NCBI GenBank assembly: GCA_020634115.1 | Contig: JACKCH010000012.1 | Location: 682,001 to 746,000, forward strand | Reading direction: 5' to 3' | DNA from: Anaerolineaceae bacterium | GTDB taxonomy: Bacteria; Chloroflexota; Anaerolineae; Aggregatilineales; Phototrophicaceae | Length of the DNA stretch: 64,000 nt | Part shown: piece after piece, positions 43,021-51,796 of the stretch | Numbering within the stretch: the first letter of the stretch is position 1 | Layout: the number at the start of each line of letters is the position of its first letter | Made by a program: the position numbers and the translations under genes | The notes under the pieces: model-generated | Told to the model about the DNA's origin: nothing | The model's database searches: none | Seen by the model: the letters and a program-made list of their open reading frames with translations, nothing else

Positions 43021-43795
43021 TTTCCTGCTCCTTGATCTGCATAGCGACCACTAACTCCCGCAGTCGTTGAACCCGCTCCGACGTGTCGTACGGTGGTAGA
43101 TGGGCCAGATAACGAAAATAATGCGCCCGGAGTTCTTCCGTCAACCGGCGAGTTTTGGACCAACGTTTTCGCGGTTCGCCCCGATTGCTCAACGTGGTGG
43201 TAAACGCGGTGATCGCGCCCACAATCGCGGTCAGGTAACTTAATCCGGTTGCAAAGGTTTGAGCATCCGCAGAGGCCTGGGAATTCGCTTCGGTGGTAGT
43301 GGTCACGGTTGGATCATTCAGCTCTAGGGCACCAGTATCCCCCAAACTCGAAACAACGGCATCCGATGGAGTCGTCCCCACAAGCTGGTAGCTGAACAGT
43401 GCCAGCGTGCCAAAAAGCGTGGTCATGAAAGCGCCCACAATGAAAATCCACTGATAAACGTAAAACTGATTCTGGTAGTGCCGGGCTTTCTGTCCAAAGG
43501 AAAAGAACGTGGGCAGCAAATGCTGGCTGAGGTCTTTCACATCCTGCAAAACGACAGGATGTTTTGCCATTTCTTCACCTTCCCAGTGGTCGGGGGAAAC
43601 AAAACCCTGATTATGAATATAGCGTTGGTATTCCTCCTCAGACTCCGGCTTTTCCCATTCTTCTGGCGCTCCGCCAAAGAATTTCGGGAAACGTCGGACA
43701 AAGAAAAGATCCTTGAGGCGACTGAAGGGTCTCCATGTGCGCTTCTTCTGGGTTTTGGGCTTTGCGGCCTTACTGCTTTTGGCCTGGGCAGACAT
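43013..43795 (-). CDS. DUF4231/SLATT-like two-helix membrane protein A
   Basis: The 260-residue protein has a very basic N-terminus (about 1-40), a helical segment with QKARHYQNQFYVYQWIFIVGAFMTTLFGT entering transmembrane helix 1, a Thr/Asp-rich extracytoplasmic loop, a second helix (FATGLSYLTAIVGAITAFTTTL), and a cytoplasmic KRWSKTRRLTEELRAHYFRYLAHLPPY motif. The last resembles the RxxxE...HYFRYL pattern of DUF4231 proteins. It heads a two-gene unit with the overlapping B protein, so the two may form a mixed complex. AGGAG lies seven bases before the ATG. Confidence 0.7.
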   Translation of the reverse strand: MSAQAKSSKAAKPKTQKKRTWRPFSRLKDLFFVRRFPKFFGGAPEEWEKPESEEEYQRYIHNQGFVSPDHWEGEEMAKHPVVLQDVKDLSQHLLPTFFSFGQKARHYQNQFYVYQWIFIVGAFMTTLFGTLALFSYQLVGTTPSDAVVSSLGDTGALELNDPTVTTTTEANSQASADAQTFATGLSYLTAIVGAITAFTTTLSNRGEPRKRWSKTRRLTEELRAHYFRYLAHLPPYDTSERVQRLRELVVAMQIKEQENV

Positions 43796-43964
43796 GGCAT
43801 AACTCCTGAACGCTAGATCATCACAATAAATATACTATGAGTGTATTGAATAGCCAGGAAAAGTCAAACGCGGCTCGGTATGGCTTGCTTCAGAACTGTA
43901 TTTGATCCAAACACCAAAAGCGCATCCGGCGTATGCCCGTTAATGGATTGTGCTCACAGGCAGG

Positions 43965-45791
43965 CTATTGCAGGTGGGTGAACGTCCACCAATCCGACTT
44001 CGCACCCTCCTGGCTAGACACATCCACAGCCCACACCCGCCAGCGCCCAGGCTGCGCGCCGACAAAACTAAAGGTGTAACTAGTTTGGTTGGAAAGCACG
44101 TTAGTCGTAATATATGGCTCACAAACCAGCGGATTCGTCCCCGGAAGGCAGCTTTCGATCTCGATGATATACACAGTTGCTCCGTCTACCGGGGACCAGA
44201 CGAGCGTTGTTGTACGTGGGAAGATATTATAAACAGTTCCGTTTGCTGGTAATAGCGGTGTCGGCGCGGGCAGCAGGGATGATGCGCCTACAGGTGGCCC
44301 GGCAGCAACCGGGATCAGGGTTTGCACCCCATCCGCCTCCTGCACGACCCAGCCATCAATTCCACTGGCCGTGCGAACACGCCACCAGGTAAAGCCTTCA
44401 CCGGAACGCGGTCCTTCCACCAACGTAACCAATGCGCCATTCGACAATTGGGCAACGCGCGAGAATGTTGTCCCCGGCCCGCTACGAACGTTCAGCAAGT
44501 CTCCTTCTGTCGTCTGAATCATCACCGAATCATTCAGGCGCAGTTCACCATTCCCGACACCAGCAGATGGCGGCGTCAGCTGTCCCCAGGGAGCAAAAGG
44601 CGTATTCCCAATGGTTTGATTGTCGCTGACCCATACGATCCGGGCGTGCGCACCCAGCGAACTATTCCACACCGATTCAGCGTGATATGAGGTGTCGGCC
44701 AATCGTGTTTCCACATAATACACAGTTGTTCCCGTGCTGGAATCGTAGCCCCCAACCGTATACACGAAACCGTTTAACAACCCCGCCGCGCTCGTGATGT
44801 TCACAGATGATACGCCAGGTGTGAGTACCCCAGCCACGATGCCACTGCGTTCCAGAATCAGCCAACTGGTTACACCAGAAAAAATGTTGTAACCCAATAC
44901 GGCAACCCGTTCTCCGCCCTGAATAAACCGCGCCCTGAAAAGATTGTCGGTTGGAGACGCATAAAACGGAAAACGACCACCGACAGATGAATCATAGATA
45001 TGCAGGGTGTTGAAAATCGGAAAACCATTATCTGGATCAACGGCATTCGGAAAACGCGGATCCGATAAAGTCATCACTACCTCGCCGGTCAGCGCCAGCG
45101 TGTCCGCATCTAGCATCACATAGGCATCATCAGCCGTAACCGCGCCGGTAGCGGGAATCCAGGTGTAGCTGTTATAAGACGGCGCACCCTCTGTGCCGGA
45201 AGGAATCATGGTGAATGTGACCTGCCCATCCCGATTCGCCTGGACAGTCGGCACCAGGAAACCAAAACCGGCCTCAATACCCGCCGCGACAGATGACGGA
45301 GAATCGGCACGCAGCGAAAAGACGGTGTTCGTCGCCAGGTTGAAATACAGCACTTCCCAATTCACGCCAGACGCGGCATACCCTACTGCAAAACTGCTGC
45401 TGTCGGCACTGAAGTTGAATACCGAGGCACCAAATCCCAGGCTGTTATTGGCGTCCGCTGGCAGCGGATAGTTATAGATGACGGCATTGAGTGTTATATC
45501 ATACACGTACAACGTCACCGAGGCGCTGCCCCCAGCCGGATAAACTGCCCCGACATACGCTGCCAAACGTCCGTCCGACGATATAGCGGCTTTGGGGGAA
45601 TACTGACTGTCGGGCGCTGCGGGCAGAATAAACTGGCGGAGTGCCGTGCCGCTGTCGTTAATGAGCGTCATTCGCCCGATTTCGTCTTCGTACAACCATA
45701 CCTGCCAGGGCGACCCGGCAGCACTGGCCGGAAGCGCACCCAACAGCAGCGCAACACCCACAAGCCACAGCAAACAGTTTCGACGGGACAT
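43965..45791 (-). CDS. Secreted protein with SH3b domain
   Basis: The 608-residue protein has a signal peptide (RRNCLLWLVGVALLLGALPASAAG). A long beta-rich N-terminal region (about 30-430) with repeated ISSDGRLAAY/FSADSSSFAVGYA segments suggests a beta-propeller. Next comes an SH3b domain (about 435-495, LNVRSGPGTTFSRVAQLSNGALVTLVEG), then a C-terminal Fn3-like domain (about 515-608). It likely acts outside the cell, perhaps bound to the envelope. It is the last gene of the NLR/RlmD-like run, 60 bases downstream of the latter. Confidence 0.8.
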   Translation of the reverse strand: MSRRNCLLWLVGVALLLGALPASAAGSPWQVWLYEDEIGRMTLINDSGTALRQFILPAAPDSQYSPKAAISSDGRLAAYVGAVYPAGGSASVTLYVYDITLNAVIYNYPLPADANNSLGFGASVFNFSADSSSFAVGYAASGVNWEVLYFNLATNTVFSLRADSPSSVAAGIEAGFGFLVPTVQANRDGQVTFTMIPSGTEGAPSYNSYTWIPATGAVTADDAYVMLDADTLALTGEVVMTLSDPRFPNAVDPDNGFPIFNTLHIYDSSVGGRFPFYASPTDNLFRARFIQGGERVAVLGYNIFSGVTSWLILERSGIVAGVLTPGVSSVNITSAAGLLNGFVYTVGGYDSSTGTTVYYVETRLADTSYHAESVWNSSLGAHARIVWVSDNQTIGNTPFAPWGQLTPPSAGVGNGELRLNDSVMIQTTEGDLLNVRSGPGTTFSRVAQLSNGALVTLVEGPRSGEGFTWWRVRTASGIDGWVVQEADGVQTLIPVAAGPPVGASSLLPAPTPLLPANGTVYNIFPRTTTLVWSPVDGATVYIIEIESCLPGTNPLVCEPYITTNVLSNQTSYTFSFVGAQPGRWRVWAVDVSSQEGAKSDWWTFTHLQ

Positions 45792-45851
45792 CTTTCAGTA
45801 CCTTTCCTTACGCATTATCCAGGTGGCGAAATGGAGCGCTATACGGCAGTA

Positions 45852-47117
45852 TCAACGGGATGCAGTTCGCTCAAATGCCATTACGCTATCAATATAATAG
45901 GTTTGCGGCGCGAAATCCAAAGGCTGCACACGCCCTGGCGTATACCCGGCTTGCACCAACCGTTTAGCATCTCGCGCCAGGGTAGCCGGGTCGCTGCTGA
46001 CATAAATCAGGCGGGGAATATTCAATCCAAGCAGGGCATCAAAGGCCGCCGGAGACATCCCAGAGGGCGGCGGATCTACCAGAACGGCATCATAAGTTTC
46101 GCTCAGCGAGTCCAGCACGTCCTCAACCGCTCCCTCGATGATGTCAACATTATCCAGGTCAGCCAGATTCTCTTCTGCGTCGGTGGCCGCTGGGGGGTAC
46201 TGCTCGACCAGGGTGACGAGTCGCACCTGCTGCGCGACAAAAGCTGCACCCAATCCTACCCCGCCATACAAATCCAATATCTGATCCTCAGGGAGTGGAT
46301 GCAGCAGTTCCAGGATCACTTTGACCAGATTTCCCGCTTGCCCCACATTGGGACGAAAATAGGAACCGGCTGTTACCCGGAAAGAACGCCCATTCACGGT
46401 GTAACGCGAATGGGTGTCGCCGAACAAATTGGCCGGTTCGTTGCCATCCAGCAGTAGATTGGCGCTGGCAGGCATATCCGCCAGGAGTTCCGGCGCTGCG
46501 TCATCTTTCATTTTAAGCACGATCATAAGCTGACCGTCGCCCCCAGCCTGGAGCGTCAACTCTTGAAGCCCGGAAAAAGCCTCCAGGTCCAGTGATTCCT
46601 TCAAGGCTAACAGATCAGCGTGAGCAACATGGCATTCGTCAATCGTAACGAACTGTCCAGGCAGCGTGCCGGGCAATCCCAAATCGCCATCCTCCATAGC
46701 GGAGAAAGTCATATGGTAGTTATAGTGCCACTGTGCCGGACTGGGAATCACCGGGCGCACATCGACATCATCCAACCCGCCAATACGCCCCAATTGGTCG
46801 GCCAGCACATCCTGTTTCAGCAGTAATTGAGCGGCGTAATCAATGTGCTGCCAGTGACAGCCGCCGCAACGCCCCGGCCCAAAGTGTGAACATCGCGGAA
46901 ATACACGATCTGCCGAAGCCTCTAACAACGTGACACCAGCGGCGAAAACCACTCGCCCCCGGTCTTCAGTAATACGTGCCAACACCCGTTCGCCGGGTAT
47001 GGTATAGGGGATAAAGACGACCTGCTTACCGCGTCGGCCCAGCGCACGCCCACCGTGCGCCATTTCCGTCAATTCCACTTCAAAGAGTTGATCGGCCACA
47101 ACATCTATCCATTTCAA
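45852..47117 (-). CDS. RlmD/TrmA-type methyltransferase homologue lacking the catalytic Cys
   Basis: Whole-length match to 5-methyluridine RNA methyltransferases (RlmD/RlmCD): an N-terminal TRAM domain (about 5-68), four Fe-S cysteines (C76, C84, C87, C162), and a SAM-binding fold (QILDLYGGVGLGAAF, DAVLVDPP). Active-site positions deviate. The YVSCNP nucleophile loop reads YVSSDP (S375 for Cys, D376 for Asn), the general-base Glu of the HVE motif is D410 (YYIDSV), the FFQxN Gln is Arg (YFRPN), and DPPRxG is DPPPSG. The Fe-S and SAM folds remain, so it may bind RNA or methylate by another chemistry. Its ATG overlaps the NLR stop (ATGA), so the two are coupled. Confidence 0.82.
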   Translation of the reverse strand: MKWIDVVADQLFEVELTEMAHGGRALGRRGKQVVFIPYTIPGERVLARITEDRGRVVFAAGVTLLEASADRVFPRCSHFGPGRCGGCHWQHIDYAAQLLLKQDVLADQLGRIGGLDDVDVRPVIPSPAQWHYNYHMTFSAMEDGDLGLPGTLPGQFVTIDECHVAHADLLALKESLDLEAFSGLQELTLQAGGDGQLMIVLKMKDDAAPELLADMPASANLLLDGNEPANLFGDTHSRYTVNGRSFRVTAGSYFRPNVGQAGNLVKVILELLHPLPEDQILDLYGGVGLGAAFVAQQVRLVTLVEQYPPAATDAEENLADLDNVDIIEGAVEDVLDSLSETYDAVLVDPPPSGMSPAAFDALLGLNIPRLIYVSSDPATLARDAKRLVQAGYTPGRVQPLDFAPQTYYIDSVMAFERTASR

Positions 47118-49330
47118 CCGGACACGGTTTCTTGCCAGGCTGTCAAAGCACGATGCGCCTCCGGGGTGTCAATTTTCTTGAGGGCTTCAGCAGCGTAATC
47201 ACAAATCCGCAAGTTGGAACGCCAGGGATAGTCGGTATCCGCCAGTTTTTCAGCAAGCGCCGGCACCGCCAACACGCCGACCGCACCTAAAGCATCTGTA
47301 GCCGCTTGCCGCACGTTATAGTTTTCATCCTGTAAGGCCTCAATCAAGCCGGATACCACATCCGAAACGCTGATGTTCCCTAAGGCAGTTGCGGCGGTAC
47401 GCCGTACCGGCCAATCGGAATCGACCAGGCCGTGCATGACCAGCGCGGGGATCGCAGCGGGATCACCGATTTCGCCCAGCACCCGCACCGCAGCGCGGCG
47501 CACAGGCCAATCCATCGCCAACATCCGGTTATATAGCTCGTTCAGAAGGCGTTCGTAACATTTAGATGAAACCCGAATCCCGCTATGGATACAATCCAGC
47601 GCCAGCCAGGGGTCTAGTGGAATCACTTCCTCGATGACCGCCTCGGCGTCCTCAACCAGACCACACAGTGCAATAATGACCTGATCCCATTTGCCAGCAA
47701 TACGTCCCAAGTAAAAATCAGGGCGTGCGAGTACCGATTTCACGCCACTTTCCTGAAGCTTGACTGCGGCAAAGTATTCCTGAATCAAGCGATGGTAAAA
47801 ACGCATCTGGCGACCACGAATTTCGACCAGATGGGCGCGATGCGCAACCCACAAAACGCTCATAAGCGTATGGTCTACTTTTTGCCACCAGTGCCTGCCA
47901 GAAAGCTGGCGTAGTGCCCACTGGTTAGGGACATCCATAGGCCTATCCTGCCGCACCATCGCATAAGCGAGGGCCGAAAATGCGGATTCCATCTCTTCAA
48001 AAGGAATCCAGCCCGACATGTGCTTCAGAATCGGTTGTTCCCACACAATCTGCGCCAACCGGCGGAAGAGCATCCCCACATTACCCGGCAGCATCCCCTG
48101 TTCATGGAACACCGCCACCAGTGCCGAAAGCAGATACGGTGTCTCAGCCAGACTGGTCAATGCGCGTTCATTGTGTTCCCACGCCCCTAGCTGTTTGAGA
48201 AAGGCCTCGGTTTGTTCGCCAAGGTAATGCTGCGCGAAAGTACGTACCTGATCGGGAGTCATGGGTTCAGCAATGACCATTGGCAAGCCCATATCCAGAT
48301 CACCGGCATAATCCCCGGTACGGCAGGTAATAATCGAGTGGATAGCTGGCTGGGCACCCAGCCACTCTCGCAGCTTCGCTACTTTACGTTTCCCGGATGC
48401 CCCCATTTCGTTCAGACCATCAAGGAACAGCGTGATATTGCCTTGCTCAACCCACTCTGCCAGGCCAGTCCCCGGCCACCATTGATGCGCGAAATCCATG
48501 AATGAAGGTTCGGTATCCCAAACGGGGAGGTACAGCAAAAACGGGAGCGGCGTGTTTTCAGGGTCATGGAGGCGCTTTCGGGCGGCTTCTAACGCCAGCA
48601 ACCGGAGCGCAGTTGTTTTTCCACCACCAGCATCTCCCAACAGGATAAAACGAGGGTGTTTTTCAACCGCGTCGTAAATCGAATCTAGTTTGATCCGACT
48701 CCGCTGGACGTACTCGCTAGCATCCCAGACTGTCCCGTTTTCAGCGTCCACCATCAATGAGAAACTCATCGGCCACCGGAAAACAGCCGAAAGAGAGGGC
48801 GGGCGTACTAACGTATCTGTCGGTGCAGCGCTGACCGGTGTTTCAATCACCGTCATAAAGCTACGGCGCGTTTCCAATTCAGCGATCATGCTAATGAGAT
48901 AACAGGTTTCCCAGGGTGGCGCTTCCCCTTTGTAATCATCAGGAAACGCCTTCAACAGATTGCCCAAAGCGACGGTATAATCCGCTTGTGTGCGCCATGC
49001 AGAGAAATCAACTATGGAATATGCTTCGCCGGGAAAATAATCACGTTCACTTTTACGTACCACAACCCAGAATATTTGACGTTTGGCGCGTCTGGCAGCG
49101 TCCAATTCGGCCTGACAATACAGTGTGTTCACATAATCAGGCGACAGAATCACAATTATGCCATCCATATCCTGAGTCGCCGTATGAACCGCTGCCCCCC
49201 AGTCCGCGCCATCGGGGATGTCTAGCCGATCCATCCACAAGGAGACGCCATTGTTCTTCAAGTCAGCAGCCAACTGAAGCGCGAATTCCGTATCGTAGTT
49301 ATGGTAACTAAGATATAGATACCTGGTCAC
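47114..49330 (-). CDS. TIR-NACHT-HEAT (NLR-like) protein
   Basis: The 738-residue protein has three modules. TIR (1-140): YLYLSYHNYDTEFALQLAADL, LWMDRLDIPDGADW, and YCQAELD with the putative NADase Glu E75. NACHT-type STAND NTPase (about 185-570): Walker A GDAGGGKTT at 232-240 and Walker B LFLDGLNE at 301-308, followed by winged-helix-like segments. HEAT repeats (about 605-725): DWPVRRAAVRVLGEIGDPAAIPAL and two further units. The plan fits bacterial NLR defence proteins, in which HEAT repeats sense and TIR depletes NAD+; this role is inferred. The start is GTG with GGGGG upstream. It heads a run with the RlmD-like (ATGA overlap) and SH3b genes. Confidence 0.9.
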   Translation of the reverse strand: MTRYLYLSYHNYDTEFALQLAADLKNNGVSLWMDRLDIPDGADWGAAVHTATQDMDGIIVILSPDYVNTLYCQAELDAARRAKRQIFWVVVRKSERDYFPGEAYSIVDFSAWRTQADYTVALGNLLKAFPDDYKGEAPPWETCYLISMIAELETRRSFMTVIETPVSAAPTDTLVRPPSLSAVFRWPMSFSLMVDAENGTVWDASEYVQRSRIKLDSIYDAVEKHPRFILLGDAGGGKTTALRLLALEAARKRLHDPENTPLPFLLYLPVWDTEPSFMDFAHQWWPGTGLAEWVEQGNITLFLDGLNEMGASGKRKVAKLREWLGAQPAIHSIITCRTGDYAGDLDMGLPMVIAEPMTPDQVRTFAQHYLGEQTEAFLKQLGAWEHNERALTSLAETPYLLSALVAVFHEQGMLPGNVGMLFRRLAQIVWEQPILKHMSGWIPFEEMESAFSALAYAMVRQDRPMDVPNQWALRQLSGRHWWQKVDHTLMSVLWVAHRAHLVEIRGRQMRFYHRLIQEYFAAVKLQESGVKSVLARPDFYLGRIAGKWDQVIIALCGLVEDAEAVIEEVIPLDPWLALDCIHSGIRVSSKCYERLLNELYNRMLAMDWPVRRAAVRVLGEIGDPAAIPALVMHGLVDSDWPVRRTAATALGNISVSDVVSGLIEALQDENYNVRQAATDALGAVGVLAVPALAEKLADTDYPWRSNLRICDYAAEALKKIDTPEAHRALTAWQETVSG

Positions 49331-49381
49331 AAATGTCCCCCACCCTACAAGTACAAAATCATCTTCATAATCTTACAGCAA

Positions 49382-49393
49382 TTTCTTAAGAAA
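49382..49393. promoter_or_regulatory. Perfect 12-bp palindrome between the NLR and GCS2 genes
   Basis: TTTCTTAAGAAA is a perfect palindrome 52 bases upstream of the NLR start, in a divergent intergenic region. It is a possible operator; AT-rich palindromes also arise by chance. Confidence 0.25.
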
Positions 49394-49447
49394 CTAAAAT
49401 GGCGTTTTACCGCTCAGTTCGTCTTGCCGTGCGTGACGAATTCTATT

Positions 49448-49476
49448 TTGGTCGGTCTGCAACTATGGGCTATACT
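49448..49476 (+). promoter_or_regulatory. Promoter of the GCS2-like gene
   Basis: TTGGTC (49448-49453) and TATACT (49471-49476) are separated by 17 bases. This supports the internal start codon at 49546 and argues that the open frame upstream of it is not translated. Confidence 0.6.
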
Positions 49477-49545
49477 GAAATCTTCCGGCAAGTATCTTTG
49501 TTCAAACACTTGTACCGGCGATCAATAAAGAGAGGGGAATCGGCT

Positions 49546-50712
49546 ATGGTTCAGGTACCGCTAACGCTCGGCGTTGAAGAAGAATATCAGATTATCAACC
49601 CGGAAACCCGTGCGCTGACCTCATATGTACAGCAACTCATTAACGCGGGAAACGTTGTACTGGGGGATCAGCTTAAACCTGAATTTATGCAATCTCAGAT
49701 TGAGGTAGGTAGCCATATCTGCCGCAACATTCAGGAAGCCCGCCAGGAGATTATCCGACTGCGACGTACCGTATCCGAAATCGCGGCGGAACATGGGCGC
49801 ACAATTGTTGCCGCCTCAACCCATCCCTTCTCACGCTGGGAAGAACAGGCTATCAGCGAGGGAGAACGCTACAAAGACCTGGAAACCTCTATGCAGGAAG
49901 TCGGGCGGCGGCTGCTGATCTTCGGAATGCACGTTCATGTTGGTTTTGGTAAAACCCCCGAAGCACTGGAACTGCTGATTGAAATGCAGAATGAGATCCG
50001 TTACTTTTTGCCGCATCTGCTGGCACTGACGACCAGTTCTCCCTTTTGGCACGGGCGCAACACCGGGTTGAAAAGCTACCGCAGCATCGTGTTCAAGAGT
50101 TTACCCCGTACCGGCATTCCGCCAATGTTCACCTCATTTGCCGAATATCAGAATATGGTCGGCACACTCGGCAAAGTGGGTGTGCTGGGCAAAAGCGAAG
50201 AAGGGGACGCCACCCGCCTATGGTGGGATGCTCGCCCTCAGGTCGGTTTTGGCACGCTTGAAATTCGCATTTGTGATATTTGTTCCACGATTGATGAAGC
50301 TGTTTGTATCGTAGCCCTGATTCAATCCCTGGTTGCAAAACTCATCAAGCTGCGTAACCAGAACCAATCATGGCGGCTGTACCGAAGCGTGTTGCTTGAG
50401 GAAAATAAGTGGCGGGCCGTGCGTTACGGTCTGGACGGCCAACTGATTGATTTCGGGAAAAGCGAAGTTGTCCCCATGCGCTTTCTGGCGAACGAACTGG
50501 TTGACCTGGTAGATGATGTGGTGGATGACTTGGGAACCCGCAAGGATGTCGAATACATTCATACGATTGTCGAAAATGGCACCAGCGCGGATCGCCAACT
50601 TACCACTTACCGTAAGGCGATGAGTCAGGGTGCGGATTCTCAAGAAGCGCTGATCCAGGTGGTTGACCAGCTTATCGAGGAAACGGCAATCGGCTGGAAG
50701 CAGACTGAATAG
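49546..50712 (+). CDS. GCS2-family carboxylate-amine ligase (YbdK-like glutamate-cysteine ligase)
   Basis: ATP-dependent ligase of 388 residues. The GCS2 signatures are LTLGVEEEYQIINPETRAL (N-terminal), EFMQSQIEVGSHICRN, MHVHVGFG and a WWDARPQVGFGTLEIRICD motif with the metal-binding Glu. Relatives have weak gamma-glutamylcysteine synthetase activity or make other amides, so the product is not certain. ATG 49546 has AGAGGGG upstream and the family alignment begins there. It is followed after 17 bases by an APH-like kinase. Confidence 0.9.
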   Translation: MVQVPLTLGVEEEYQIINPETRALTSYVQQLINAGNVVLGDQLKPEFMQSQIEVGSHICRNIQEARQEIIRLRRTVSEIAAEHGRTIVAASTHPFSRWEEQAISEGERYKDLETSMQEVGRRLLIFGMHVHVGFGKTPEALELLIEMQNEIRYFLPHLLALTTSSPFWHGRNTGLKSYRSIVFKSLPRTGIPPMFTSFAEYQNMVGTLGKVGVLGKSEEGDATRLWWDARPQVGFGTLEIRICDICSTIDEAVCIVALIQSLVAKLIKLRNQNQSWRLYRSVLLEENKWRAVRYGLDGQLIDFGKSEVVPMRFLANELVDLVDDVVDDLGTRKDVEYIHTIVENGTSADRQLTTYRKAMSQGADSQEALIQVVDQLIEETAIGWKQTE

Positions 50713-50729
50713 CTCAGGACAGATACACC

Positions 50730-51716
50730 GTGCAGAGATTATTACCAGCAGTAGCCGCCGCCTACCAACACGACGCTGACGAATACTACAGTGAAGGCTG
50801 GCAGATTACCCGCATTTCCGGCGGCGCGAATGGTATTGTATACAAGGCGCAATCCGAACAGCTAAACCAGCGTGATCTGGCCGTAAAGATCACACAGGAA
50901 GATGGACGGCACCGGACAGAACGCGAGTATGCGGCCACGCTATCATTGCGATTAGCGGGATACGACGTATGCCCACACCCCATCTATCAGCGGGCAAGTT
51001 TTCCGGGACTACCAGGACAGATTCTGGTTTCTGAGTGGCTGGCAGGCAAACGGTTGGAAACGCCGCCTCCGCCAGAAAACCGAAAAACCTGGACGACCAT
51101 CCTGGATGCCTTGGGCGAAGCGCACACGCTGACGCCGGAACGCTCACGAGTTTATCTGCGTCCGGCGTTCTTTGGCACAGACAATCCAGGCGTTCTGATG
51201 ATGCGAATTAAAGAGCGGTTGGACAAACTGCCGGAAGGCATGATTGGCGGTCTGCGCCGTGAGCAAATGGAGCGCCTGATGCAAGCTGCCACTGACCGGT
51301 TTCCGGCGCCGTGGGAACAACCGGTAGACCAGCGACTCATCATTGACGACGTGAACCCCAAGAACATGATCGAGAAGCAGGGCATGATTCGTTTCGTGGA
51401 TTGGGAATACGCGGGGTGGGCCGACCCGGCTTTTGACATCGCTGGGCTATGTAGCCAACCGGCTTATTTCGACCTGCCCGATGAGCATCGGGAATGGCTC
51501 AAAACCGAACATAGCCTGATTCTGGATGACAAAGACCTCCCCCACCGCGCAACCGTCTATGAACAGTTGATGCTCATTTTCTGGGTAATCCGCATGAGCC
51601 AATCCCTGGTAGCGCTCGACAACCGGTTTGAAGGTGTGCAGCGGTTTCCGCAGGAATATCATGAATCCTTCCAGATGCGCTACTGGGAGCGGGCTGTGCC
51701 GTTGTTCGGGCTGTAG
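50730..51716 (+). CDS. Aminoglycoside-phosphotransferase-like (APH-fold) kinase
   Basis: The 328-residue protein has a kinase-like fold: an N-lobe with ISGGANGIVYKAQS (a Gly-rich loop) and the Lys of LAVKIT, a catalytic segment LIIDDVNPKNM (an HGD-x4-N-type motif with Asp for His and Gly), and FVDWEYAGWADPAFDIAGL (the metal-binding D and the DxA region). The type recalls choline/fructosamine kinases and APH resistance enzymes. Cotranscription with the GCS2-like ligase suggests a small metabolic pair whose substrate is unknown. GTG start. Confidence 0.8.
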   Translation: MQRLLPAVAAAYQHDADEYYSEGWQITRISGGANGIVYKAQSEQLNQRDLAVKITQEDGRHRTEREYAATLSLRLAGYDVCPHPIYQRASFPGLPGQILVSEWLAGKRLETPPPPENRKTWTTILDALGEAHTLTPERSRVYLRPAFFGTDNPGVLMMRIKERLDKLPEGMIGGLRREQMERLMQAATDRFPAPWEQPVDQRLIIDDVNPKNMIEKQGMIRFVDWEYAGWADPAFDIAGLCSQPAYFDLPDEHREWLKTEHSLILDDKDLPHRATVYEQLMLIFWVIRMSQSLVALDNRFEGVQRFPQEYHESFQMRYWERAVPLFGL

Positions 51717-51796
51717 CGCCTACTCATTTTCCGCTAAACTGAATGAGATAGAATGCGACTTATTATTCTGCCAATCAGGACAAACAAGCGCACGAT

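Noticed and set aside
42133..43795. Complete CBASS or SMODS/SLOG system
   Set aside because: No nucleotidyltransferase, CAP2/CAP3 or SLOG gene lies near the two DUF4231/SLATT-like proteins.
45852..49330. Known Avs or Thoeris system
   Set aside because: The effector order and partners do not match: Thoeris needs a separate SIR2-like ThsA beside a TIR ThsB, and Avs proteins use TPR sensors with other effectors. Only the general bacterial NLR class is supported.
49399..49545. N-terminal extension of the GCS2-like protein
   Set aside because: A promoter (-10 at 49471-49476) lies inside it, and the family alignment and ribosome site both point to ATG 49546.
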